Below are positions 17,097 to 26,500 of a DNA stretch of 64,000 bases, one piece after another; within the stretch, counting starts at the first letter, position 1; each line of letters starts with the position of its first letter. Below the pieces are notes generated by a model. It searched no databases. It was not told where the DNA came from and was given only the letters and a program-made list of their open reading frames with translations. Both the position numbers and the translations under genes were made by a program. The DNA is from Celeribacter arenosi (GTDB taxonomy: Bacteria > Pseudomonadota > Alphaproteobacteria > Rhodobacterales > Rhodobacteraceae): positions 1,054,001 through 1,118,000 of the forward strand of contig NZ_BAABDF010000007.1 of assembly GCF_039539485.1 (NCBI RefSeq). The letters run 5' to 3'.

Positions 17097-20000
17097 CTAT
17101 TCGGCTGCTTGAATGCCGCCGCTACCGCCTTTGTCACTCTCGTCCGTGTCAGACGTTTTATCCGCTTTGGCTTTATCCGCAGGGATGGTGCGATCGCGTC
17201 CGAGGAACCACAGGCGCGCGCCCCGCGCACGTGGTTTGTCCGCCTGATCATCCGTTTCGGGAGTGGTTTCCGCCTCGGGTTCGATCTGCGCTTTTTCCAC
17301 AGTTGCAGACGTCTCAGCCGCGCCCTCTGAGGACGCAGACGGAGGCGTGTCTTTTGCATCGCGCGCAGCATCTGCCCATGCGCGGGCTTCGTCGGCCTGA
17401 CGGGCGCCGAGCGCTACGGCATCTTCCCAACCGGGTGCGCCCCAGGCCTCTGCGCCGGTCGCCCAGATGAATTCAGGGTTTTTGGCACGTTTGGCTTCCT
17501 GGCGCAGGCGGTTGTCGCGTGCGGTGCGTGTGCGCCGCCCGATCAGGGCGCCAACATTCATCGACACAATGTGCACGATATCCCAGAACCAGACCCGCAG
17601 GGCGAGCATCGCGGGCGTGAAAATCAGGGTCAGAATGGTCGCAATACCGAGGCCAAAGACAACGGCGGTCGCGAGGTTCGTCCAGAAATCAGCCGTCGGA
17701 GAATTGACCGAATAGCCGCCGTTGATGAAGTCGAGCGACAGCGCGAACATCATCGGTGTCAGGCCCGCCATCGTCGTGATGGTGGTCAAAAGCACGGGAC
17801 GGATACGGTCCTCGGCGGTGCGCACGATGGCCTCAATTCGCGGCATGTAGCGCGAATATTCCTGATAGGTGTCGATGAGAACAATGTTGTTGTTCACCAC
17901 GATCCCCGCGAGCGCCACGACCCCCGTGCCGGTCATGATCATGCCAAACGACATGTCCATCACCATCAGGCCGATGAGCACACCCGCAGTCGACATGACC
18001 ACGGCGAGCAGCACCAGAACCGAGTTATAGAAACTGTTGAACTGCGCGAGCAGGATGATGAACATGAGGGCCAAGGCCGCACCAAAGGCTTTGCCAAGGA
18101 AGGCCCCGGTTTCCTTTTGTTCTTCGTCGTCGCCGGTCCATTCCCACGACGCACCAATGGGCAGCGGGTTTTCTGTTTCCAACCACTCTGTCAGTGTTTC
18201 GACGCGCTCGGTCGGCGTAATCGCCACACCATCATCGCGTGTCAGGTCGGGGGTGACGGCCGCCTTCACGTCGTAGTAGCGTTTCTGGTCGACGCGATCG
18301 ATCTGGGCCAGTTTGGGAACAGGTTCACGGGTGATGAAGTTCGACAGCGGCACAAGACCGTCCTGCGTGCGCACCTTGAGCGTGTCCAGAGTGGACAGAA
18401 CGCGATCTTTCTCGGGCAGACGAACACGGATTTCGACCTCTTCATCCGAAGAGGGGACGCGCATCGTGTCGAGGAAAATACCGCGGGTCACGAGTTGGAT
18501 CATACCGCCGACCGTGGCCACGTCCGCGCCAAACCGACCGGCTTTTTCAACATCCACGTCGATTTGCCAGTCAATGCCGGGCAGGGGGCGGGTGTCTTCG
18601 GTGTCTGTCAAACCCAGCGTGACATCATATTTCTCACGCACGATGGCGGTTGCAGCCTCCAGAGTATCCCAATCATCGGCCTTGATGCGCAGATGGACGG
18701 GTTTTGCGGAAGCCGGACCCATCGAGAGCGACAGGATTTCAGTATAGATGCCGGGCAATTCGGCCAGACGCTCTTCCAGCCGCGCCAGAACATAATCACC
18801 GTCGTATTCGTCCTGAATATGGGTGCTGGTCCACGGGATAATGCCGAGGAGTTTCGTGTCGACAGAAACCGACGGGCGATCTTCCCACGGGATGAGTTCG
18901 ACCTGAATTTGGCCAACCGTATCGCGCGGACCCGATGCGCCGCCTGTGTTGGCATTCAACCCACCTGCACCGGCAAAGGCGAAAGCGTTCGCGACACCGG
19001 GTTGGGAGAGCACAATTTCTTCAGCCGAGCGCACCAAGGCGTCCTTTTCGGCCAGCGACAGGTTCCCACGCGCGCGAACGTAGACGATCGCTTGCTCGGG
19101 TTCGGACGCGGCGAAGAATTCGACGCCTTTGTTGTTGTTGCCATAGTAGTTGAAGACAAAAGCCACCGAACCGACAACGGTGAGAACCGCCACGACCGGC
19201 ATGACGGGGTTACCTGCAATGAACCAGGTGAACCAACCGAAGGGCGAGCGTTTGTAGCCCGACTCGATCTTTTTCTTTTTGCGCTCGATGCGTGCAGCCG
19301 ATCCGGTGATGGCGGTCAAAAGCGAGCCACCGAGGAACAGGACCGCGCCGGGCAAATAGGCCATTGCGCCGGGGAGGGGGCTTGCGTCGCGGGTGGTGCC
19401 AAAGATCAGGCCGCTGTTGAAGAGCTGCAGGAGGCCGAGGATCATCACCGCCACCGCAGGCAGCACCAAAAGGGCGCGCAGCCACCATGGCGCGATTTCG
19501 CGCAGGGTGTCCGAGGCGCGATCTAGGCTGCGCGACAAGCGGCCCGATACACCGCCCATGACAGGCAGGTAGACGAGGGCCACGATCAGCGAGGCCGAGA
19601 GCACGAAGATGATCGTGACCGGCAACATGCCCATGAATTCACCCGCAACGCCGGGCCAGAACAGCATCGGCAAAAAGGCACAGAGCGTCGTCGCCGTGGA
19701 GGAGACGATTGGCCAGAACATCCGTTTGGCCGCTTCGACAAAGGCAGACATCGGGCCTTCGCCCTCTTCTATCCGCCGGTCTGCATATTCCACCACCACG
19801 ATTGCCCCGTCGACGAGCATCCCCACCGCGAGGATGAGACCGAACATCACGATGTTGGAAATCGTAATATCCATGATCCCGAGCAGGATGAAACAAAGCA
19901 GGAAGGAGGTCGGGATGGCAAAGCCCACGAGTAGAGCAGAGCGGATACCAAGAGCCGCCAGAACCACGATCATGACCAGCGCCACGGCGGTAATGACCGA

Positions 20001-21014
20001 GCCTTCGAGTTGGCTGACCATGGAGGCGACCTGACGCGACTGGTCGTTGGAGGTGCCCACGACGATGGCCTGCTGCAATTCCTGCGGCCATGTGGCGACC
20101 TCTGCGTCCACCTCTGATTTGATCAGGGCGACGGTGTCGATAATCGGGAACCCTTTGCGTTTTACCACCTGAAGTGCGACCGTCGCATCGCCATTAAAGC
20201 GTGCAGTGCCTTCTCGGTCCTCGAACGTCAGCCGGATATCGGCGAGATCCCCGAGCGTAATAATCCGGTCGCCGTTCACCTTTACTGGCAGGCCCATAAC
20301 GTCGCTTTGGTCATCAAAGCTCGACGGGATTTTGACCGAGAATGTGCCCTGATCGGTTTGAACTTCGCCGGCGGCCACCAATTGGTTGTTGTTGACCACA
20401 ACGGATATCAGGTCCTGCGCGGTGACATTATAGGCCTCAAGGCGCAGCGGATCGATCACCACCTCGACCATTTCGTCGCGGTGGCCGGTCAGTTGCGCCT
20501 CCAGCACCGGTTCCAGACCTTCGAGGCGGTCCTGCATCTCGCGCGCATATTTGACCAAGGTCCGTTCCGGCAGCGGGCCGGAGAGGTTCACGATGACGAC
20601 GGGAAACTCGGAAAAGTTGATTTCATTGATCGAATAGCTGTCCGCCCCTGCGGGGAACTGGCTCTCGACGCGGCCCATGCGGTCGCGTACATCCGCGATG
20701 ATTTTGGTTTTGTCCCAGCCGAATTCGAATTCGAGCGCGACACCCGCATAGCCTTCGGCGGCGGTTCCAGACAGACGATCCAGCCCGTCGAGGTCGCTAA
20801 GCTCGGTTTCCATCGGTTTGACCAACAGGCGTTCTGCATCCTCGGCCGAAATGCCGGGGAAGGGCACAGAGACGAAAAGAGCCGGAATTTCGATATCCGG
20901 CTCGCCTTCCTTTGGAAGTCCTACATAGGCCGCAGCACCCGCGATCAGCGTGAGCGCGATGAAGGCGAGGATCATTCGGGCGCGTTCGCCCGCCCAGTCG
21001 ACGATGCCGGTCAT
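17097..21014 (-). CDS. RND-family efflux permease with extra membrane segments and long acidic tail
   Basis: 1305 residues, much longer than the ~1040 of AcrB-type pumps. It has the HAE-1/RND plan: a first membrane helix with a two-lobe porter domain, helices 2-6 including GMLVDGAIVVVEYADRRIEEG (shown here as the conserved Asp-containing TM4 region), a second porter domain, and a second helix bundle with VVNNNIVLIDTYQE. Between the halves is a ~110-residue insert with two additional hydrophobic segments (WWLRALLVLP… and LPGAVLFLGGSLL). The last ~170 residues are a charged Ala/Glu/Lys-rich cytoplasmic tail. It forms an inner-membrane proton-driven exporter with the upstream fusion protein, which it overlaps by 4 bases. 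The substrate is unknown. No outer-membrane channel gene is nearby. Confidence 0.92.
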   Translation of the reverse strand: MTGIVDWAGERARMILAFIALTLIAGAAAYVGLPKEGEPDIEIPALFVSVPFPGISAEDAERLLVKPMETELSDLDGLDRLSGTAAEGYAGVALEFEFGWDKTKIIADVRDRMGRVESQFPAGADSYSINEINFSEFPVVIVNLSGPLPERTLVKYAREMQDRLEGLEPVLEAQLTGHRDEMVEVVIDPLRLEAYNVTAQDLISVVVNNNQLVAAGEVQTDQGTFSVKIPSSFDDQSDVMGLPVKVNGDRIITLGDLADIRLTFEDREGTARFNGDATVALQVVKRKGFPIIDTVALIKSEVDAEVATWPQELQQAIVVGTSNDQSRQVASMVSQLEGSVITAVALVMIVVLAALGIRSALLVGFAIPTSFLLCFILLGIMDITISNIVMFGLILAVGMLVDGAIVVVEYADRRIEEGEGPMSAFVEAAKRMFWPIVSSTATTLCAFLPMLFWPGVAGEFMGMLPVTIIFVLSASLIVALVYLPVMGGVSGRLSRSLDRASDTLREIAPWWLRALLVLPAVAVMILGLLQLFNSGLIFGTTRDASPLPGAMAYLPGAVLFLGGSLLTAITGSAARIERKKKKIESGYKRSPFGWFTWFIAGNPVMPVVAVLTVVGSVAFVFNYYGNNNKGVEFFAASEPEQAIVYVRARGNLSLAEKDALVRSAEEIVLSQPGVANAFAFAGAGGLNANTGGASGPRDTVGQIQVELIPWEDRPSVSVDTKLLGIIPWTSTHIQDEYDGDYVLARLEERLAELPGIYTEILSLSMGPASAKPVHLRIKADDWDTLEAATAIVREKYDVTLGLTDTEDTRPLPGIDWQIDVDVEKAGRFGADVATVGGMIQLVTRGIFLDTMRVPSSDEEVEIRVRLPEKDRVLSTLDTLKVRTQDGLVPLSNFITREPVPKLAQIDRVDQKRYYDVKAAVTPDLTRDDGVAITPTERVETLTEWLETENPLPIGASWEWTGDDEEQKETGAFLGKAFGAALALMFIILLAQFNSFYNSVLVLLAVVMSTAGVLIGLMVMDMSFGMIMTGTGVVALAGIVVNNNIVLIDTYQEYSRYMPRIEAIVRTAEDRIRPVLLTTITTMAGLTPMMFALSLDFINGGYSVNSPTADFWTNLATAVVFGLGIATILTLIFTPAMLALRVWFWDIVHIVSMNVGALIGRRTRTARDNRLRQEAKRAKNPEFIWATGAEAWGAPGWEDAVALGARQADEARAWADAARDAKDTPPSASSEGAAETSATVEKAQIEPEAETTPETDDQADKPRARGARLWFLGRDRTIPADKAKADKTSDTDESDKGGSGGIQAAE

Positions 21015-22249
21015 TGGGTGATCTCCTGATAGTGTGGGTCAACCAAAACGCCCGCGCGCACATATTCATGCCCCACGGTGATGATATCGGCCTCATCAGC
21101 CAGTCCGGCGACCCAGACGCCCTCGCGCGTGTCGCGCAGGATTTCCACCGCGTTAAAGGCGACCACGTTATCGGGCCCCACAATGCGCACGCCGATCTGG
21201 CCATCGTCGTCCAGTGTCAGGGTCGATTGCGCGACCAGATGCGCCTTGGTGCCTTCGGCGGCGATGACCATTTCCACGGTCTGCCCGTCGCGGATTGCAA
21301 AGTCGGGGTTGGGGATTTCGACCTCGACGCGGAACGTCCGCGTAGCAGGGTCCGCCGAGCGCGACAGGAATGACACGCGACCCGTTACTTCCTGTCCGGA
21401 GATCAGCCGTGCACCGGCGATGGACCCGACCTCGACAAGATCGACGTTGGTCTCGGGCGCGTAGGCGACGAGTTTGATCGGGTCGAGTTCCACGATGGTG
21501 GCACAGACCGATCCGGGTTGCATCAAGGCGCCCAATTCTGCTGAATCGGTTTCCAGAAGACCGGCGAACGGGGCCAGAATGGTCAGCCGTTCGATTTCTT
21601 TCTCGGATGCTGCAATGCCTGCCCGCGCGCTTTGCACACCGGCCTCGGCGGCGGAGATGCCTGCGCGCGCACTTTCCAACGCGGCGCGGGCGGAGATCAC
21701 ACGGGTGTCAGAGGCATAGCCACCTTCGGCCAGCCGTTCAGCATTGGTGAGGTTGGTTTCGGCTTCCGACAGGAACGAATTGGCTTCTGCGACACGGGCC
21801 TCGGCGGTTGGCAGGGCTGCTTTGGCCTCCAGAAGTGCCGCTTGCCGTGTGCCGGGGTCCAATTCGCACAGCAATGTGCCCGCGTCCACATAAGTGCCTT
21901 TTCGCAAAGGTTCCGAAATCACCCGACCAGAGGTTTCGGCGGACACATTCACGGAACGCGCCGCTTCGGTTTCGCCGCGCAAAACCACGGCGCGATCCAG
22001 AACGCGCGAAACAGAATGTCGTGCAACAACGGGGATGGGGACGACTTCGGCTTTGGCCTGTTCGGCGGGGGGCGCGAAATTATCTTCGGTCTGCGCCGTT
22101 TCTGCGTCCTCTGGATCCATTTCCTGCACCACGGCGGGGCTTGCGGAGTCCGGGGTCGCGATGTCGAACAACATGTCGCGCTGAAAGACGAAAAGGTAGA
22201 GTGTGAGGGTCGTTATTGCCGCAATTATAATGGGTACGATGCGCATCAT
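21011..22249 (-). CDS. RND efflux periplasmic adaptor (membrane fusion protein)
   Basis: 412 residues. An N-terminal hydrophobic segment (residues ~4-20, IVPIIIAAITTLTLYLFVF) serves as a membrane anchor. It is followed by an acidic linker, a lipoyl half-motif (VSAETSGRVIS), a long Ala-rich α-hairpin coiled coil (~130-215), the second lipoyl half (LTILAPFAGLLE), and β-barrel and membrane-proximal domains. Such adaptors bridge the RND permease and an outer-membrane channel. It is the first gene of a two-gene operon with the permease (ATGA overlap). The upstream region carries two inverted repeats that could be an operator. Confidence 0.92.
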   Translation of the reverse strand: MMRIVPIIIAAITTLTLYLFVFQRDMLFDIATPDSASPAVVQEMDPEDAETAQTEDNFAPPAEQAKAEVVPIPVVARHSVSRVLDRAVVLRGETEAARSVNVSAETSGRVISEPLRKGTYVDAGTLLCELDPGTRQAALLEAKAALPTAEARVAEANSFLSEAETNLTNAERLAEGGYASDTRVISARAALESARAGISAAEAGVQSARAGIAASEKEIERLTILAPFAGLLETDSAELGALMQPGSVCATIVELDPIKLVAYAPETNVDLVEVGSIAGARLISGQEVTGRVSFLSRSADPATRTFRVEVEIPNPDFAIRDGQTVEMVIAAEGTKAHLVAQSTLTLDDDGQIGVRIVGPDNVVAFNAVEILRDTREGVWVAGLADEADIITVGHEYVRAGVLVDPHYQEITQ

Positions 22250-22884
22250 TTCACCTTTTCGGGCCCGTCTTGGAAATTGGTCGGTTTATGGTTCGGCAGG
22301 GACAGGGACCCCAAGCACATCCAATTCGAGTGTTCCACCTTGTCAGGTAGAGCGATCGGACTGAGGTGCGCGATTTTGGGGGTCATACCATAGATCCACT
22401 GAATGGGATAGTTAATGCCATTAACATTGGCCCTAAATGGGTAAGTTAGGCCGATGTTGCAAGGCACAAGCTCGAATTTTGTTCAGATAGGTTTCCCGAA
22501 AGTCTCCGGATCGTGGTTTTCTTGTCCCATGGGCGCAATTACCGCACCCAATGCGCTTTGATTGATTCCCTTGTGCCGTGAGAGATCCGGGTCGATGGTT
22601 CGCTTTCTGTCCATGCAAACCAGCGCATTCTGAGGCCAGCCACCGGAGAGAGAAGCACTACTCGACATGCGGCGGCGCAGAAATAAACCAGTCGGTTCAC
22701 TTTAGGGGATCGCATATTTTTGCACAAGTGCGAAGGTCTCTCCCTTTTTAGCAGTCTCTTCCTGTCAGAAATGGTGCGGATCACACGAGGTGTCGGCGCG
22801 CTACCTCTTGGCATTTCACGGTTTAACGGGGTAAGAGGGAGCGGATCGTCTGAGGACGTAAAACAACAATCTACGGGGCCCGGC
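22250..22884. promoter_or_regulatory. Divergent intergenic region: RND operon versus yfgM-like/bamB operon
   Basis: 635 bases without a convincing gene. It must contain the promoters for both divergent operons. Two neighbouring inverted repeats at 22411-22452 are listed separately. An upstream extension of the plus-strand frame to 22720 is open but lacks conservation-like character. No RNA gene is recognised. Confidence 0.6.
22411..22452. promoter_or_regulatory. Two adjacent inverted repeats, possible operator of the RND operon
   Basis: GTTAAT-GCC-ATTAAC at 22411-22425 is a perfect 6-3-6 palindrome. Directly after it GGCC(C)TAA at 22429-22436 pairs with TTAGGCC at 22446-22452. They lie about 165-200 bases upstream of the adaptor start. 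AT-rich palindromes of this size suit a dimeric repressor, but no regulator gene is adjacent. Confidence 0.4.
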
Positions 22885-23544
22885 GTGAGCAATACTGATT
22901 CATTCATTGACGAAGTCACAGAAGAGGTCCGTCGCGACCGTCTATTTGCCATGATGCGGCGCTATGGCTGGATCGCCGTCGTTGGTGTTGTCGGTCTGGT
23001 CGGATTGGCTGCCTATAACGAATATTCCAAAGCCCAGAGCGAGGCCGCAGCGCAGGCCGCAGGTGACAGCATTCAGGCCGCTCTCGAAAGCAGCGAACCC
23101 GAAAGCCGTGCTGCGGCTCTCGCCGATGCACGTGCGACTATTGATTCCGACGCGCGCTATCTGGCGGACTTTATGCGGGCAGGCGAGTTGTTTGATGTGG
23201 GTGATATAGACGGCGCGATTGCGATTCTCACGCCGATGACGACGGATGCCATGCTTGATCCGGTCTACCGTGATCTGGCTTTGCTCAAATCAACGATGAT
23301 CGGGGCGTCGACCATGGCGCCCGATGTGCGCATTGCAAAACTGGCCAGCATCGCCGCCGCAGGCGCGCCGTACCGGTTGCTCGCAGAAGAGCAAATTGCC
23401 GCCGCGCAAATCGAAATGGGTGAAACCGAGGCCGCGATCGGTGGATTGCGCGCTATCATCTCCGATGCGGAAGTATCCGATGGATTGCGCCGTCGCGCGC
23501 TGCAAATGATCGTGGCGCTTGGCGGCGATCCGGATGCCGGTTAA
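22885..23544 (+). CDS. Tetratricopeptide-type membrane protein (YfgM/Ycf-like) upstream of bamB
   Basis: 219 residues from the GTG at 22885 (MSNTDSFIDEVTEEVRRD), the start typical of this family in Rhodobacteraceae; an upstream ATG at 22720 would add an uncharacteristic 55-residue leader. A single membrane helix (residues ~27-43, GWIAVVGVVGLVGLAAY) anchors an Ala-rich periplasmic helical domain fitting the TPR_21/YfgM family, ending in repeats like EEQIAAAQIEMGETEAAIGGL. YfgM-type proteins interact with periplasmic chaperones and the Sec translocon and are usually encoded beside bamB. It lies 28 bases before bamB in one operon. Confidence 0.85.
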   Translation: MSNTDSFIDEVTEEVRRDRLFAMMRRYGWIAVVGVVGLVGLAAYNEYSKAQSEAAAQAAGDSIQAALESSEPESRAAALADARATIDSDARYLADFMRAGELFDVGDIDGAIAILTPMTTDAMLDPVYRDLALLKSTMIGASTMAPDVRIAKLASIAAAGAPYRLLAEEQIAAAQIEMGETEAAIGGLRAIISDAEVSDGLRRRALQMIVALGGDPDAG

Positions 23545-23572
23545 AAATGCAGGCAGTGTAGGGAGCGTGCAG

Positions 23573-24904
23573 ATGAAGCTATTTTCCCCGCGATCTGCGT
23601 GCCTTGCCACGCTTTTGGTTGCTCTGTCGGCCTGTGGTGCGCCACGCGACATTCCGCTGACCGGTCAGCGCCTCGATCCGCGCGCGGGTCTGGCCAGCGC
23701 GCCCGCCGCGCAGGCGGTTGAAAACCAAAGCGTCGCGATCAACCTGGGCCAACAGGTGTCGCGCTCCGCATGGACGCATATCGGCGGCACCTATCTACAC
23801 GATGCGGGCCACAATGCCTTTACATCGGGCACCCCTGCTTTGGCGTGGACGGCTCCCATAGGGCAGGGCGAAAACCGCCGCCGTCGCCTGACCGTCAATC
23901 CCGTTGCGGCCGCCGGATTGGTCTTCGCGATGGATGCGGGAACCCGTCTGAGTGCGGTGTCGGCGACCACAGGCCAACTGGCGTGGAGCGCAGATTTGAC
24001 GCCGCCCGAGGAAAACGAAGGTGATGCCACGGGCGGAACCCTCGCGATTTCGGGCGATACTCTCTTTGCGACCACCGGCTTTGGTGAGCTTGTCGCGCTG
24101 GACCTCGGCACAGGTCGCGAACGTTGGCGTCAGCGGTTGGATGCCGCGGGCGCTGCTGGTTTGGCCGTTCGCGATGGTCTGGCCTATGTGGTTGGCGCCG
24201 ATGCGCGCGTCTGGGCCATCGACACGGCAAATGGCCGCGTGAAATGGCAGATTTCGGGTCCGGCCACCTTGGCCTCGCGCACTGGTGCCGCATCGCCTGC
24301 AATCACGGATCAGTTTGCTCTGGTTCCGTTCGCGGCGGGTGATCTCTACGGATTGTTCCGCAAAGGGGGCGTCCAGCTGTGGCAGGCCACACTCGCCGGT
24401 CAACGCGCGGGCGCGGTCTATGCCAATACATCCGACATCACCGGCGATCCCGTGGTTTCGGGTGGCACCGTCTATATGGGCAACCAGTCCGGCCGTTTTG
24501 CTGCCTTTGATGCGCAGAGCGGTGTGCGCCTGTGGTCGGCCAAAGAAGGCGCCTATAGCCCGGCGGCTGTGGTCGGGGGCAGTGTATTTATCGTCACGGA
24601 CCAAAACCAGCTGGTGCGTCTGCGCGCCTCCGATGGGGCGCGGGTGTGGGGTGTCCAGATGCCACTTTTCACAACCGATAAACCGCGCCGCCTCAAAGAG
24701 GTCTTTGCCCACTTCGGCCCCGTTGCGGCCGGGGGGCGGCTCTGGGTTGCGTCGTCCGACGGTGTTCTGCGCGGGTTCTCGCCCCAGAGCGGTGCCCTGA
24801 TTTCGCAGGTATCTCTGCCAGCGCCGGCAGCATCGGATCCAATTGTGGTGGGCGGGGTGATGTATCTCCTGCTCTCCAATGGTGAAATAGCCGCGCTGCG
24901 GTGA
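23573..24904 (+). CDS. bamB: Outer membrane protein assembly factor BamB (lipoprotein, PQQ-like β-propeller)
   Basis: 443 residues from the ATG at 23573, chosen because it gives a proper lipoprotein signal with the lipobox LSAC (Cys21) and a GGGAG ribosome site. The mature protein has repeated PQQ/β-propeller blades, recognisable by recurring patterns such as LSAVSATTGQLAWS, VALDLGTGRERWRQ, VWAIDTANGRVKWQ and FAAFDAQSGVRLWS. BamB is an outer-membrane-anchored periplasmic scaffold of the BAM complex that inserts β-barrels. It lies between the yfgM-like gene and der, the conserved order. Confidence 0.93.
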   Translation: MKLFSPRSACLATLLVALSACGAPRDIPLTGQRLDPRAGLASAPAAQAVENQSVAINLGQQVSRSAWTHIGGTYLHDAGHNAFTSGTPALAWTAPIGQGENRRRRLTVNPVAAAGLVFAMDAGTRLSAVSATTGQLAWSADLTPPEENEGDATGGTLAISGDTLFATTGFGELVALDLGTGRERWRQRLDAAGAAGLAVRDGLAYVVGADARVWAIDTANGRVKWQISGPATLASRTGAASPAITDQFALVPFAAGDLYGLFRKGGVQLWQATLAGQRAGAVYANTSDITGDPVVSGGTVYMGNQSGRFAAFDAQSGVRLWSAKEGAYSPAAVVGGSVFIVTDQNQLVRLRASDGARVWGVQMPLFTTDKPRRLKEVFAHFGPVAAGGRLWVASSDGVLRGFSPQSGALISQVSLPAPAASDPIVVGGVMYLLLSNGEIAALR

Positions 24905-24970
24905 TCGGCCCTTGCGGGCTGGGTCCGTTCGGGTGTATCGCGGCGACTTCGCAAACGAAGGTTACGTGAC

Positions 24971-26458
24971 ATGAGTTTCACACTCGCCATTGTCGGACGC
25001 CCGAATGTCGGTAAGTCCACGCTTTTCAACCGCCTTGTGGGGCGGCGGCTTGCGTTGGTCGATGACCAGCCGGGTGTGACCCGCGATATCCGCGAAGGCG
25101 AAGCGCGCCTTGTCGATCTACGGTTCACCGTGATCGATACGGCAGGTCTGGAAGAGGCCACCGACGAGAGCCTTCAGGGCCGGATGCGGCGTCTGACCGA
25201 GCGGGCCGTGGATATGGCTGACGTTTGTCTATTCATGATTGATGCACGAGCCGGCGTTTTGCCCGCCGATCAGGTCTTTGCCGAGATCCTGCGCAAACGG
25301 GCCAAGCATGTCATCGTGGCGGCCAATAAATCCGAAGGCGCCGCTGGTCAGGCAGGCTACCTCGAAGCTTTCTCTCTGGGCCTTGGCGAACCTCTGCCGC
25401 TCTCTGCCGAGCACGGCGAAGGCATGCCGGAACTCTATTCCATCCTGAGGCCACTCGCCGAAGGGTTCGAAGAACGTGCCGCCGAGGAAGCCCCCGAGGT
25501 AGACATCGATCTGACCGAGGAAGAGGCCGAGGCCGGTGACGAAGCCGGTGCATCGCGCACATTCACGCTGACCAAACCGCTGCAGATCGCGGTGGTGGGG
25601 CGTCCCAATGCCGGTAAATCGACCCTGATCAACAAACTTCTGGGGGAAGACCGTCTTTTGACCGGTCCAGAAGCGGGCATTACCCGTGACGCGATTTCTG
25701 TAACTATGGATTGGGCCGGCGTGCCAGTGCGTGTGTTCGACACCGCCGGCATGCGCAAAAAGGCGAAGGTTCAGGAAAAGCTCGAAAAGCTCTCCGTTGC
25801 CGACGGTCTGCGCGCGGTTAAATTCGCCGAAGTGGTGGTCGTGCTCCTGGATGTGTCGATCCCCTTTGAGCAGCAGGATTTGCGTATCGCCGATCTTGCG
25901 GAGCGCGAAGGGCGCGCTGTCGTCATCGCGGTCAACAAATGGGACGTCGAAGACGATAAATCGAATAAAGCCCGTGAGTTGCGCGAGGAATTCGCGCGTT
26001 TGCTTCCCCAGTTGCGCGGCGCGCCATTGGTCACGGTATCGGCCAAAACCGGCAAGAACCTCGACAAGCTGCAGGAAGCAATCCTGCAGGCCCATCAGGT
26101 TTGGAACCGTCGTGTGCCGACCTCGCGCCTCAACTCGTGGCTCTCTGCGATGACGGAGGCGCATCCGCCCCCCGCACCGGGCGGTCGGCGCATCAAGTTG
26201 CGCTACATGACACAGGCAAAGACCCGGCCCCCGGGGTTTGTGGTCATGTGTAGCCATCCCGATGAATTGAATGCGTCCTATAAACGCTACCTTATCAATG
26301 GGTTGCGCGAGGATTTTGATATGCCGGGAACACCGATCCGGCTCTTTGTCCGCTCGCAATCGGATAAAAACCCGTTCAAGAACCGGACGAAATCCACGCC
26401 ATCACGCCTACGCAAGCACATGGGCAAAGATCGCGCTGACGCCCCCAAGAAACGCTAA
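24971..26458 (+). CDS. der: Ribosome biogenesis GTPase Der (EngA)
   Basis: 495 residues with two tandem GTPase domains, unique to Der. The first G1 loop is GRPNVGKST (residues 9-17) and the second GRPNAGKST (~210). Other motifs are DTAGLEEAT and DTAGMRKKA (G3), and NKSEG (degenerate G4) versus NKWDV (canonical G4). An acidic linker separates the domains, and a KH-like domain with a basic tail closes the protein. Der acts in 50S subunit maturation. It follows bamB by 66 bases and is probably co-transcribed. Confidence 0.96.
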   Translation: MSFTLAIVGRPNVGKSTLFNRLVGRRLALVDDQPGVTRDIREGEARLVDLRFTVIDTAGLEEATDESLQGRMRRLTERAVDMADVCLFMIDARAGVLPADQVFAEILRKRAKHVIVAANKSEGAAGQAGYLEAFSLGLGEPLPLSAEHGEGMPELYSILRPLAEGFEERAAEEAPEVDIDLTEEEAEAGDEAGASRTFTLTKPLQIAVVGRPNAGKSTLINKLLGEDRLLTGPEAGITRDAISVTMDWAGVPVRVFDTAGMRKKAKVQEKLEKLSVADGLRAVKFAEVVVVLLDVSIPFEQQDLRIADLAEREGRAVVIAVNKWDVEDDKSNKARELREEFARLLPQLRGAPLVTVSAKTGKNLDKLQEAILQAHQVWNRRVPTSRLNSWLSAMTEAHPPPAPGGRRIKLRYMTQAKTRPPGFVVMCSHPDELNASYKRYLINGLREDFDMPGTPIRLFVRSQSDKNPFKNRTKSTPSRLRKHMGKDRADAPKKR

Positions 26459-26500
26459 TTCGCGGGGGCCGCGGCCATTTTCGTCGCGTTCAAAATCAGG

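Noticed and set aside
17571..19526. 651-codon open frame opposite the RND permease
   Set aside because: It is antisense to a clear RND gene; its His/Arg/Asp-rich composition is what the complement of a GC-rich coding frame produces.
22720..22884. 55-codon extension of the yfgM-like gene
   Set aside because: The GTG at 22885 begins the conserved family N-terminus; the extension is low-quality sequence.
25229..26359. 376-codon frame opposite der
   Set aside because: Antisense to both Der GTPase domains; no family resemblance and no ribosome site.
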